64,000 nt of DNA from Gemmiger formicilis (GTDB lineage Bacteria; Bacillota; Clostridia; Oscillospirales; Ruminococcaceae), in NCBI RefSeq assembly GCF_018784445.1, contig NZ_WQOH01000052.1, positions 166,136 through 230,135 on the forward strand, written 5' to 3'. The notes under the pieces were generated by a model that saw nothing but the letters and a program-made list of their open reading frames with translations, was not told the origin of the DNA and did no database searches. Positions 1-7,579 of this stretch are shown one piece after another. The position numbers and the translations under genes were made by a program. Position 1 is the stretch's first letter. The number at the start of each line of letters is the position of its first letter.

Positions 1-1533
1 CAGTCGTTTCAGCGGCATAATGGCCGCCGGTTCGGCGCTGAAGGTGCGCACACCGAGCTTCAAATACGCGGGCATGGCGCTGACGGCGGCCACGGTGATG
101 CCACATAAGTACACCTGCATCCCACGGGCCTGGGCTTCCTCCAGAATATGCTGCACCAGCCGCAGTACGGCGGGGTTTGCCAGCTGCCTGATGGCAGCGG
201 TGGGGTCCTGCACAAGGCCCAGCGTGTAGCGGGTCAGGTCCTCGATATCCACGGCCAGCAGCTGCGCACCGTGGTCCATCAGGTCGCCCGCCATCAGGGC
301 GGCGCTGGGCATATCCACCACGCAGCCCATCGTCAGTGGGCCGGTCTCGCAGCCCGCTTCCAGCAGCTCATCGCGGCAGTCCTGCACCTCGCGCAGACAG
401 TCGTCCCAGTCGCTCACGTCGGTGATCATCGGGAATACCACCCGCAGATCGCCGTCCGGGGCAGCCTGCAGCATGGCCTTGATCTGCGGCTTGAACAGCC
501 GGTGGCCTTTCATACAAGCCTGCATCTCCCCGGTCCAGGGGGCGTCGTCGTCGGCGCGGGTATCGCAGCTGCGCACCAGCAGGGGGACGCCCTCGGCGTT
601 TTTCAGCAGTTCGCGCAGGCGGGTGGTCTGTGTGGCCGTGCTCTGGTCATACAACAGCGCCGTCTCGGTGCGCACAATGCCCACGCCCGCCGCGCCGTGG
701 GTGTGGGGCAGGTCGTTATCGCTCAGGTTGCAGGTGGGCATTAAGCGGAACGCCGTGCCGTTTTTCGTCAGGCAGGGCAGGGTATCCGCCGGGTCGGGCG
801 GTGCGCCGTGCAGGCGGCTCAGGGCGATTTTACAGTCAGCCTGGGCGATCTGTGCGCCGTCCGGCTCCACGACCAGCGTGCCGCTGTCGGCGTCCAGAAT
901 AGCCCGCCGCCCGGCCGCCATGGCAGAAGCCCCCTCGCCCAGCTGCACCACGGCGGGGATGCCCATGCTGCGCGCCATAATGGCGGCGTGGCTGACCGTG
1001 CTGTCCTTGTCGCTGGCAAGGCCCAGCACCATGCGGCGATCCAGGCTGAACAAATCGCTGGGGAAGAACCGGTCAGCCACCAGAATGCTGGGCCGCTTTA
1101 GATGCAGGCGGCGGCGCGGGCGGCCATCCAGGATATCCACCACGCGGCGGCAGACGTCGCAGACATCGACGCTGCGCTCCCGGATGTACTCATCATCGAC
1201 ATTTTTTAAGCGGTTGGCGAAAATCTGCTCGGCGCGTTCCACGGCGGCGGCACCGCCTGCACCGGCGGCTATGTAATCGCCGATTTCGTTGGTAAAGGAT
1301 TCATCCTCCAACAGCGCGATTTGGAAAAGCAGGATATCCGCGTCGGGGCCTTTGGCGCGCTGGCTCAAACGGCGCAGTTCATCCTTGGCCAGCACAACGG
1401 CCACATCGTAGAGCGCGCGTTCCCGGAAGGGGTCGCATACGATGCGGTGCAGGCCGGTGGTACCGTGGTCGATCTGTTCGACCGGGCCGGCCACAATGCC
1501 GGGCGACGCCGGCACGCCGGTGTAGGTGTGCAT
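1..1533 (-). CDS. ptsI: PTS Enzyme I (phosphoenolpyruvate-protein phosphotransferase), C-terminus cut by the window
   Basis: Enzyme I starts the sugar phosphotransferase relay in the cytoplasm by moving phosphate from PEP to HPr. 511 codons are visible on the minus strand, and the gene runs off the left edge. The phosphohistidine motif VSHAAIMAR puts the active His near residue 182. The PEP-binding half carries YLCGITVA, with the active-site Cys near residue 477, and the last visible residues (FSAEPAAIMPLKRL) match the conserved region before the C-terminal helix. Judged against E. coli Enzyme I, roughly 60 residues are missing. The start is set by AAAGGAGG a few bases upstream of the ATG. 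No ptsH is in the window; the fructose EII at 49.7 kb is a possible end user of the phosphate. Confidence 0.95.
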   Translation of the reverse strand, partial: MHTYTGVPASPGIVAGPVEQIDHGTTGLHRIVCDPFRERALYDVAVVLAKDELRRLSQRAKGPDADILLFQIALLEDESFTNEIGDYIAAGAGGAAAVERAEQIFANRLKNVDDEYIRERSVDVCDVCRRVVDILDGRPRRRLHLKRPSILVADRFFPSDLFSLDRRMVLGLASDKDSTVSHAAIMARSMGIPAVVQLGEGASAMAAGRRAILDADSGTLVVEPDGAQIAQADCKIALSRLHGAPPDPADTLPCLTKNGTAFRLMPTCNLSDNDLPHTHGAAGVGIVRTETALLYDQSTATQTTRLRELLKNAEGVPLLVRSCDTRADDDAPWTGEMQACMKGHRLFKPQIKAMLQAAPDGDLRVVFPMITDVSDWDDCLREVQDCRDELLEAGCETGPLTMGCVVDMPSAALMAGDLMDHGAQLLAVDIEDLTRYTLGLVQDPTAAIRQLANPAVLRLVQHILEEAQARGMQVYLCGITVAAVSAMPAYLKLGVRTFSAEPAAIMPLKRL

Positions 1534-1560
1534 AGAGTAGGCCTCCTTTATTGAATTTCC

Positions 1561-1739
1561 TTAGGCAATACCGCACAATTCCCGCCTTACGGCTTAAGCA
1601 CCGCTCCGGCGGCTGCGGCACGGCATCTGCGTTGCCAAAATGCTCGATAAGACATCCAGTATTATCTGCGCTTTTGGCTTAGCAGCTGCCGCACCTCGCT
1701 CGCCGTATCGGCACTTAGAATTATGCGGTACTGCCCTTA
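1561..1739. mobile_element. MITE-like element with 18-bp terminal inverted repeats and TTA flanks
   Basis: The left end GGCAATACCGCACAATTC (1564-1581) and the right end, read in reverse complement as GGCAGTACCGCATAATTC (about 1718-1735), form an 18-bp inverted repeat with two mismatches. TTA lies just outside each end (1561-1563 and 1737-1739), separated from the right repeat by one extra C, and looks like a 3-bp target duplication. The interior holds no convincing gene. The right TTA is the reverse complement of the patatin stop codon. The element lies between the 3' end of the patatin gene and the ptsI ribosome site. The sequence shows the ends directly; mobility is inference. Confidence 0.6.
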
Positions 1740-2921
1740 CAAAATCGGCATCTCGCCCAGCACTTTGCTGACGAGGGCGGTCACAAACTCCTCGGGCACG
1801 GCGGCGGCGATGGCACGTTCGGTCACAAGGGTGTTCTCACTACCATCCAGCAGGGCGGGGAAGCGGTCTGCCGGGTCCTTGTCAAAGCTGCCCATAAACG
1901 TTGCGGCCAGCAGCTTGGGCGTGTAGGCTATGTCCTCGGGCACACCGACGCGCTCAGCGGCCAGCTCCAGCGGGGCCAGCGCACCGCGGGTGGGGGCGCT
2001 GGGGTTCGGCGCGTAGGGCGCAGGGTAGTTGGCCCTCTGGCGGGCGTTCTTCTCGACCAGATCGATTTCCGGGGCGCGGGCACAGACCTCGGCGAGCTTT
2101 TTCTGGTAGCATTCGGCAAAGTGCGCCAGGTATTCCTCATTGTCGGGCAGGATGGCGTAGGCCGTACCGCCGCAGCGGCCAAACAGCCGCATCGTGTCAA
2201 AGTAACCCAGGGCAATGTTCCGCGCCGCGCGGGCCGGTGCAAAGTCCAGCGTCGGGCCTAAGTTCCAATGGCTGCGCACAATGCGGGTGGGCAGGCCGGT
2301 GGTGTTGGGCTTTACGATGCCGATGCCGTCCACATCGACGCCCAGCAGTTCCGCCGCGCCCATCTTGGCAGCCAGGTCCAGCGGCATATTGTCGCGCCAG
2401 CCGCCGTCAATGTACTTCACGCCGTCGATTTCCCGCGGGCGCAGGGCAGGGAAGCAGGCGCTGGACGCCAGCATATAGTCTTTCAGCTGGCCCAGGGGGA
2501 TATCCTCAATGGGGCACTGCACGCTGCGCAGGCTGCCCAGTTCGGTCATGACAAGGCCATAGTGGATGGGGGATGTACGCACGGCATCCTCGTCGATGAG
2601 GCGGTCAATGGTCTCGGTCAGCGGTTCCACGTTCAGCCCGCCGCTGCGGATGATATCCAGGAAGAAAGGGCGCAGTTCGTCCGGCTTGAGCGTTTCGGGA
2701 ATTTCCAGCACGTCATGAATCTCCAGACCGCGCCACAGATCCTCGGCCTCCTGAATTTTGCCCATTGTGAAAAGACAGCCGTTCAGCGTACCGACGCTGG
2801 CACCGGTGATGATATCGGGCGTCCAGTCCAGCGCCTGCAAGGCACGCCAGACGCCGATCTGGTAGCTGCCCTTGGCCCCGCCGCCAGCCAGCACCAGGGC
2901 GCGTTTTCCGGTATGTTCCAT
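1737..2921 (-). CDS. Patatin-like phospholipase / serine acyl hydrolase
   Basis: A cytoplasmic patatin-family hydrolase of 394 residues, expected to cleave acyl esters of phospholipids or other lipids. All family landmarks are present: the oxyanion loop GGGAKGSYQIG (residues 13-23), the nucleophile elbow GASVG with Ser42, and the DGG motif (IDGGWRDN) with catalytic Asp near residue 172. Asp replaces the third residue of a classical Ser-His-Asp triad, as normal for a patatin dyad. There is no signal peptide or membrane segment. The C-terminal 90 or so residues are Ala/Pro-rich and not diagnostic. A good promoter lies upstream, and the stop codon coincides with the TTA flank of a MITE-like element. 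Substrate unknown. Confidence 0.88.
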   Translation of the reverse strand: MEHTGKRALVLAGGGAKGSYQIGVWRALQALDWTPDIITGASVGTLNGCLFTMGKIQEAEDLWRGLEIHDVLEIPETLKPDELRPFFLDIIRSGGLNVEPLTETIDRLIDEDAVRTSPIHYGLVMTELGSLRSVQCPIEDIPLGQLKDYMLASSACFPALRPREIDGVKYIDGGWRDNMPLDLAAKMGAAELLGVDVDGIGIVKPNTTGLPTRIVRSHWNLGPTLDFAPARAARNIALGYFDTMRLFGRCGGTAYAILPDNEEYLAHFAECYQKKLAEVCARAPEIDLVEKNARQRANYPAPYAPNPSAPTRGALAPLELAAERVGVPEDIAYTPKLLAATFMGSFDKDPADRFPALLDGSENTLVTERAIAAAVPEEFVTALVSKVLGEMPIL

Positions 2922-2954
2922 CTTGTTTTTCCCTCCCGGTCATGGTTTTTCCTC

Positions 2955-2983
2955 ATTATAGCATCTTCTGTGCAAAGTTGCCA
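2955..2983 (-). promoter_or_regulatory. Sigma-70-type promoter of the patatin gene
   Basis: On the minus strand, TGGCAA (2978-2983) and TATAAT (2955-2960) are separated by exactly 17 bases. TGC precedes the -10 box, giving an extended -10. Confidence 0.65.
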
Positions 2984-3083
2984 TAGCAAACCGCGTCACA
3001 ATCTGCGGTTTTTGTATGGAATTTTTGTGTTTTGCCAGGGGTTGCAACGGAAGGGGAAAAGGAGTAAACTGAAAAGTAAGTTC

Positions 3084-3301
3084 GTAGGGGAAGGATTTAT
3101 CCCTCCCGGCTCGTTTGCCGCTGCTGCGGCGCTAAACCACGGCAGAGATGTAGGGGCCGCATATATGCGGCCCGCAAGTTCCCCATTATCGGCCCTCTGC
3201 CGGAAAGCCGCGGGCGGCATATATGCCGCCCCTACATGGCAGCGCTGTTTTTTCGGGCATCTACCCGCCAAGTCCCCGGGAGGGATAAATTCCTCCCCTA
3301 C
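3084..3301. repeat. Composite nested palindromic intergenic repeat
   Basis: The outer arms (3084-3109 and about 3275-3301) are near-perfect inverted copies built on GTAGGGGAAGGATTTATCCC. Inside them, two GTAGGGG units (3150-3174 and 3211-3235) are inverted relative to each other, and each is a palindrome centred on GCATATATGC. It fills most of the 400-bp gap between the patatin promoter and the nucleotidyltransferase; I see no gene in that gap. The right arm ends about 22 bases before the next start codon. It belongs to the same GTAGGGG family as the later repeats. Confidence 0.85.
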
Positions 3302-3323
3302 AAAACAAGAGGAGCAAATTTCT

Positions 3324-4253
3324 ATGTCTACCAAACCCATTTTAGTTGTCATGGCTGCCGGAATGGGCAGCCGCTACGGCGGATTGAAGCAGATCGACCC
3401 GGTCGGGCCGTCGGGCGAGGCCATCCTGGATTACAGCCTGTACGATGCCCGCCGCGCCGGGTTCAAGACCGTCGTGTTCATCATCAAGCATGAGATCGAG
3501 CAGGCCTTCAAGGAGGCCGTCGGTGCCCGCGCCCTGCGCGCCGGGTTCGAGGTCCGCTATGCCTACCAGCAGCTGGACAAACTGCCCGCCGGCTTCACCG
3601 TGCCGGAAGGCCGCGTCAAGCCCTGGGGCACGGCCCACGCCATCCTGGTGGCCGAGGAAGCCATCGGCGATGCGCCGTTCGCGGTCATCAACGCCGACGA
3701 CTACTACGGCCCGCAGGGCTTTAAGCTCATCTACGACTACCTGAGCACCCACGCCGACGGCGACCGCTACGCCTGGGCCATGGTGGGCTTTCTGCTGGGC
3801 AACACGGTCAGCGCCAACGGCAGCGTCAGCCGCGGCGTCTGCGTGACCGATGCCGATCACAATCTGGTCAGCGTGACCGAGCGCACCTGCATCGCCCCCT
3901 ACGGCGGCGGCATCCATTACAGCGAGGACGGCGGCAGTACCTGGACCGACCTGCCTGCCGACAGCGTTGTATCAATGAACCTGTGGGGCTTCACCCCCGC
4001 CTATGTGCAGGAGGCCAAGGCCGGGTTTGCGGCGTTTTTGAAGGAAAGCCTGCCCGTCAACCCGATGAAGTGCGAATATTACCTGCCCACCGTCGTGACC
4101 GGCGCATTGGAGCGCGGTGAGGCGGACGTCCACGTCCTGACCAGCGCCGACAAATGGCACGGCATAACCTACCGCGAGGATAAACCCGAGCTGGTAGCCG
4201 CGCTGAAAAAGATGAGCGAGGACGGGCTGTACCCGGTGGATAAATTGTTCTAA
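3324..4253 (+). CDS. Nucleotidyltransferase of the sugar-nucleotide pyrophosphorylase type
   Basis: 309 residues with a GT-A-like NTP-transferase fold: the nucleotide-binding signature AAGMGSRYGGLKQ at residues 10-22, then the metal and sugar side INADDYYG. Enzymes of this family join an NTP to a sugar 1-phosphate to make NDP-sugars in the cytoplasm. The exact sugar cannot be told from the sequence; UDP-glucose or a related activated sugar is possible, and galE lies elsewhere in the window. I chose the ATG that follows AGAGGAG and directly precedes the Rossmann-like start STKPILVVMAAG; the longer reading frame upstream runs through the palindromic repeat. A bidirectional terminator follows. 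Confidence 0.8.
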   Translation: MSTKPILVVMAAGMGSRYGGLKQIDPVGPSGEAILDYSLYDARRAGFKTVVFIIKHEIEQAFKEAVGARALRAGFEVRYAYQQLDKLPAGFTVPEGRVKPWGTAHAILVAEEAIGDAPFAVINADDYYGPQGFKLIYDYLSTHADGDRYAWAMVGFLLGNTVSANGSVSRGVCVTDADHNLVSVTERTCIAPYGGGIHYSEDGGSTWTDLPADSVVSMNLWGFTPAYVQEAKAGFAAFLKESLPVNPMKCEYYLPTVVTGALERGEADVHVLTSADKWHGITYREDKPELVAALKKMSEDGLYPVDKLF

Positions 4254-4257
4254 AATG

Positions 4258-4300
4258 ACACAAAAATGCGGCCTCCCGCGCGGAGACCGCATTTTTGTGT
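4258..4300. terminator. Bidirectional intrinsic terminator between convergent genes
   Basis: A 14-bp stem (ACACAAAAATGCGG with its complement ending ATTTTTGTGT) plus an inner CTCC/GGAG pair. An A run on the left and a T run on the right allow it to act for both the nucleotidyltransferase and the convergent MATE gene. Confidence 0.85.
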
Positions 4301-4333
4301 TGCAGGGGCGGGATAAATTTTTCCCCCACGGCA

Positions 4334-5680
4334 TTATCCCCTTCCCCCAAACGAGCCTTTGCGCTTCAGCACCGTATACATCACCAGGCAAACGATAACC
4401 GACAGCAGCGAGCCGCAGGCCGTCGCCAGGCCCATGGGCAGCAGGTTGTCCGGGAAGAGCTTCGACGTCAGGTACGCCCCCGGCACGCGAACGAGCACGA
4501 TGGACAAAATGTTATGGATGAACGACAGCTCGCTGCGGCCATAGGCGCAGAAATACCCGCTGAAACTGAAATGCACCCCGGCAAAGAAGCAGTCGAAAAT
4601 ATACCCGCGCAGATACCACGCGCCCGCCGCAATGACGGCGGCGTCGGCGGTGAACAGCCCCACGACATTCGGCGCGATGAACTGCACCAGCACGGCCGCC
4701 ACCGCACCAAAGCCCAGCGTAATGCCGATGCCGTACCGCAGCGTAGCCGATGCACGGTCGTGGCGGCCTGCGCCGACTTCCTGTGCGCCCAGCGCCGACA
4801 CGGTGGAGAGCATCGACGACGGCACCAGGAACACAAAGCTGATGAACTTTTCCACCACGCCCACAGCAGCTGCGTCCGTCAGGCCGCGCCGGTTGGCAAT
4901 GACGGTAATGATCAAAAACGAAATCTGGATCAAGCCATCCTGCATGGCCACCGGTACGCCGACGCGCAGGATGCGCCCGATGATGGCACGCCGGGGGCGG
5001 AAGTCGCTTTTCTGCAGCTGCACGCCGTCCAGCCCGCGCTTTAAGATTGCCGCCAGCGAGACCACGACGCTGATGGCCTGGGACAGCGTTGTGCCCAGCG
5101 CCGCGCCCACAGGCCCCATGCCCAGCGCCCCCATAAAGACGAGGTCGAGCACGATGTTGGCCGCGCAGGCCACCGCGATAAAGTACATCGGGCTTTTAGA
5201 GTCTCCCAGCCCGCGGTAGATGGCCGCAATGATGTTGTACGCCGTGATGCAGGGGATGCCGATAAAACAGATGGTCAGGTACGCCCGGGTGCCCGCAACG
5301 GCCTCGGCCGGGGTGGACATGATGGCCGTGATGGGTCCCACCAGCCCCGCCAGCAGCGCCGCCAGCGCCGCCGAGAGCACCAGGAACAGCACTGCGCCGT
5401 TGCCGATGGTGCTGCCCGCGCGGCGGTTTTCGCCCGCACCGACGGCGTGGCCGATGCCCACCGTGATACCCATAGCCAGCCCCACCAGCATGACCGTGAC
5501 CATGTGCATGACCTGGCTGCCGATGGACACCGCCGTCGTGCCCGCCACACCGTCAAATTGGCCGATGATGAGCAGGTCCGCCATGCCGTAAAGCGTCTGC
5601 AAAAAGTAGGAGAGCAGGTACGGCAGCGAGAACCGCAGTACATTTTTTAGTACGCTCTCCCTGGCAAAGGTGTTTTGCAT
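4334..5680 (-). CDS. MATE-family multidrug/metabolite efflux protein
   Basis: 448 residues with about 12 hydrophobic segments in two homologous halves, the size and pattern of MATE transporters. These use a Na+ or H+ gradient to expel cationic compounds across the cytoplasmic membrane. The N-terminal stretch with SLPYLLSYFLQTLYGMADL followed by GQ is the typical MATE TM1 region, and the glycine-rich GLAMGITVGIGHAVGAG is the loop-TM3 region. The start follows AGAGGA. It is convergent with the nucleotidyltransferase and shares its terminator. A TTGACA-like -35 lies upstream, but the -10 spacing is not ideal, so I list no promoter. Substrate unknown. Confidence 0.92.
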   Translation of the reverse strand: MQNTFARESVLKNVLRFSLPYLLSYFLQTLYGMADLLIIGQFDGVAGTTAVSIGSQVMHMVTVMLVGLAMGITVGIGHAVGAGENRRAGSTIGNGAVLFLVLSAALAALLAGLVGPITAIMSTPAEAVAGTRAYLTICFIGIPCITAYNIIAAIYRGLGDSKSPMYFIAVACAANIVLDLVFMGALGMGPVGAALGTTLSQAISVVVSLAAILKRGLDGVQLQKSDFRPRRAIIGRILRVGVPVAMQDGLIQISFLIITVIANRRGLTDAAAVGVVEKFISFVFLVPSSMLSTVSALGAQEVGAGRHDRASATLRYGIGITLGFGAVAAVLVQFIAPNVVGLFTADAAVIAAGAWYLRGYIFDCFFAGVHFSFSGYFCAYGRSELSFIHNILSIVLVRVPGAYLTSKLFPDNLLPMGLATACGSLLSVIVCLVMYTVLKRKGSFGGRG

Positions 5681-5826
5681 AGGGGATCATCCTCTTTTCC
5701 GATTTAAAGTACTAATATAGTAAAACGCATTCGGGGCCGCTTGTCAAGACGGGGCAGAGCCGGGCGGCATCACATTTCCGGCAAAAAGCGGCGCAAAAAT
5801 CCAGGAATATTTTACAAATTGCAGTG

Positions 5827-5855
5827 TTGTATTTGCCCGCCGCGTCGGGTATAAT
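5827..5855 (+). promoter_or_regulatory. Sigma-70-type promoter for the small membrane protein
   Basis: TTGTAT (5827-5832), a 17-base spacer and a consensus TATAAT (5850-5855), about 80 bases before the start codon at 5937. Confidence 0.7.
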
Positions 5856-5936
5856 AGAATCAGCAAATCATCCATTTCTGTATGCGTTTCCAAAACTCGC
5901 GCATCTGTGCAGTTTTTATGTAAAGGAGAACCCATT

Positions 5937-6152
5937 ATGATGAAGAAATCTACCTTCGGTGCCGTTCTGGCCTTCCTGTTTGCCGCTGCCGGTGCGCTGA
6001 CCGCCGCCGCGCTGTACCTGTACCACCGCGAGAAGGAGCTGGACGAGTACGAGCGCCTGCTGTTCAGCGACGATTACGATGATTTTGACGACGAGGACGA
6101 CGAGGACACCACCACCTACGAGAAGATCCCCGACGCACCGACGGAGGAGTAA
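5937..6152 (+). CDS. Small single-pass membrane protein with a very acidic tail
   Basis: 71 residues. After MMKKST comes one hydrophobic helix (about residues 7-28, Ala/Leu rich), then YHREKELDEYERLL and a dense acidic stretch of Asp and Glu. I recognise no family. The gene has its own strong promoter and TAAAGGAG before the first of two adjacent ATGs. It lies 75 bases before the first degenerate M23 gene, probably in one transcript. Membrane topology with the acidic tail in the cytoplasm is inferred from the two N-terminal lysines being followed directly by the helix, and is weak. Function unknown. Confidence 0.7.
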   Translation: MMKKSTFGAVLAFLFAAAGALTAAALYLYHREKELDEYERLLFSDDYDDFDDEDDEDTTTYEKIPDAPTEE

Positions 6153-6227
6153 TTTCCTTCCCGCGCAAAACACCTTCCGGCCGGGCGCTGGCGGCGTCCG
6201 GTCTTTTGGTAATGGAGAATATGAATT

Positions 6228-7460
6228 ATGCGTAAACTGCTGCTTTGGCTGGTGATGGTCGCCGTGATGGTTGCCGCGATCCTGGGCGGAACAGCGGCAT
6301 TCCTGTACAACCGCACCGGCGAGGACGCCCTCCCGCAGGAGCCTGTGCAATTCGGCGATATCACGCTGGAATCCAACGGCTGGGACTGGACTGTCCCGGT
6401 GCTGGGTGATAAAGTCACAAAAACATACGAAAGCCCCACAAATTTGACCGTGCAGAAGCTGGGCACTTTCACCGATACCACCCCCCAGCTGACGCTGCCC
6501 GCATGGGTCACATCGGCCACGGTGCAGATTACCGCGCCCGACGGCACGGCCTGGAGCGGCGATAAATCCAGCTGCAACACCTATACCTATGCCCAGAACG
6601 GTGATTATCAGATCATCGTAACGGCTTACCACAACGACGCCGACGCCCCCGGCGACCCGGCGGGCTGGTACGCCTACCGCGCCGGGTTCACGATGGCCAT
6701 GAACCCCAAAGTGACCCTGAGCACCGAGCGTGCGGCCCAGGGCAGCATCGTTGCCATCCAGCTGTCCGGCATTCTGGACGGCGAGCCCAGCGTCGAAAGC
6801 GACCTGGGCACGGTCTGGTTCCGCAAGACGTCCAGCGGGTACATGGGCTACCTGCCCGTGACCTACAACGCCGAGGGCGGTGACCACACGCTGCACCTGA
6901 CCTGCGGCACGCTGGAAAAAGATATCACCCTCACCGTGACCCGCACGATGTACGATACCCAGGCTGTCCCTGTCGAGGAGGACGTGGGCGGCGGCGAGGA
7001 ATTCCGCAATGCCATCTGGCCGCTGTACACCACCGGCAGTTCTGCCAAGCTGTGGAACGGTCGCTTTGAGGCCCCCAGCGCGGGCGCTGTCACGATGGAA
7101 TACGGCACGACCCAGATGGAGGACGGCCAGCGCAGCGGCCAGGCCACCGGCCTGACCTACGACGCCCCAGACGGCGAAACCGTCACCGCGCCCCAGGCGG
7201 GCAACGTGGTCTTTGCGGGCACGCTGACCCTGACCGGCGGCACGGTGGTCATCGATCACGGCTGCGGCGTCAAAAGCTACCTCTACGGCCTGGAAACCGT
7301 GGATGTGGAGCGCGGGCAGTCGGTTTCCACCGGCGACCCTCTGGGCACTGCCGGGACGACCCACAATTTGATTTATGAGCTGCGCATTGGCAGCAAATCC
7401 ACCGACCCGCAGATCGCCCTGAACGGCAACAGTGGTCTGCAATTCAGAGAGTCGGAATAA
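6228..7460 (+). CDS. Membrane-anchored protein with a degenerate M23 (LytM-like) domain
   Basis: 410 residues: an N-terminal signal anchor (residues 3-27), an extracellular beta-rich Ig-like region, and a C-terminal fold with the M23 pattern (TAPQAGNVVFAG, then GGTVVIDHGCGVKSYLYGL, then a TAGTT-type turn). Active M23 peptidases need H-x3-D and H-x-H zinc ligands. Here the place of PHLHFE reads NLIYELR and the first ligand His is absent, so it is probably not a peptidase. Such proteins usually bind or activate wall enzymes or act as structural partners, as EnvC, NlpD and SpoIIQ do. The following gene is a larger paralogue. The start ATG is preceded by AATGGAGAAT. Confidence 0.75.
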   Translation: MRKLLLWLVMVAVMVAAILGGTAAFLYNRTGEDALPQEPVQFGDITLESNGWDWTVPVLGDKVTKTYESPTNLTVQKLGTFTDTTPQLTLPAWVTSATVQITAPDGTAWSGDKSSCNTYTYAQNGDYQIIVTAYHNDADAPGDPAGWYAYRAGFTMAMNPKVTLSTERAAQGSIVAIQLSGILDGEPSVESDLGTVWFRKTSSGYMGYLPVTYNAEGGDHTLHLTCGTLEKDITLTVTRTMYDTQAVPVEEDVGGGEEFRNAIWPLYTTGSSAKLWNGRFEAPSAGAVTMEYGTTQMEDGQRSGQATGLTYDAPDGETVTAPQAGNVVFAGTLTLTGGTVVIDHGCGVKSYLYGLETVDVERGQSVSTGDPLGTAGTTHNLIYELRIGSKSTDPQIALNGNSGLQFRESE

Positions 7461-7513
7461 ATATTATACGGCGGGCCCCACACGAAGGGCAAACGACCAC
7501 CCGCCCAAAAGCT

Positions 7514-7541
7514 GCGGGGCGTCGAGGATACCGCCCCTACA
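7514..7541. repeat. Fragment of the GTAGGGG palindromic repeat
   Basis: GCGGGGCGTCGAGGATACC followed by GCCCCTACA matches, in reverse complement, the repeat half at 39720-39745. The rest of the 7461-7567 gap (from about 7469) looks like a decayed part of the same element. Confidence 0.55.
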
Positions 7542-7579
7542 TCCTAGGGAATCGAGTTATTAGAAGAGTGGGAGAAACC

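Noticed and set aside
2268-3323. Upstream extension of the nucleotidyltransferase frame
   Set aside because: It overlaps the patatin gene and the palindromic repeat, while a clear ribosome site precedes the later ATG.
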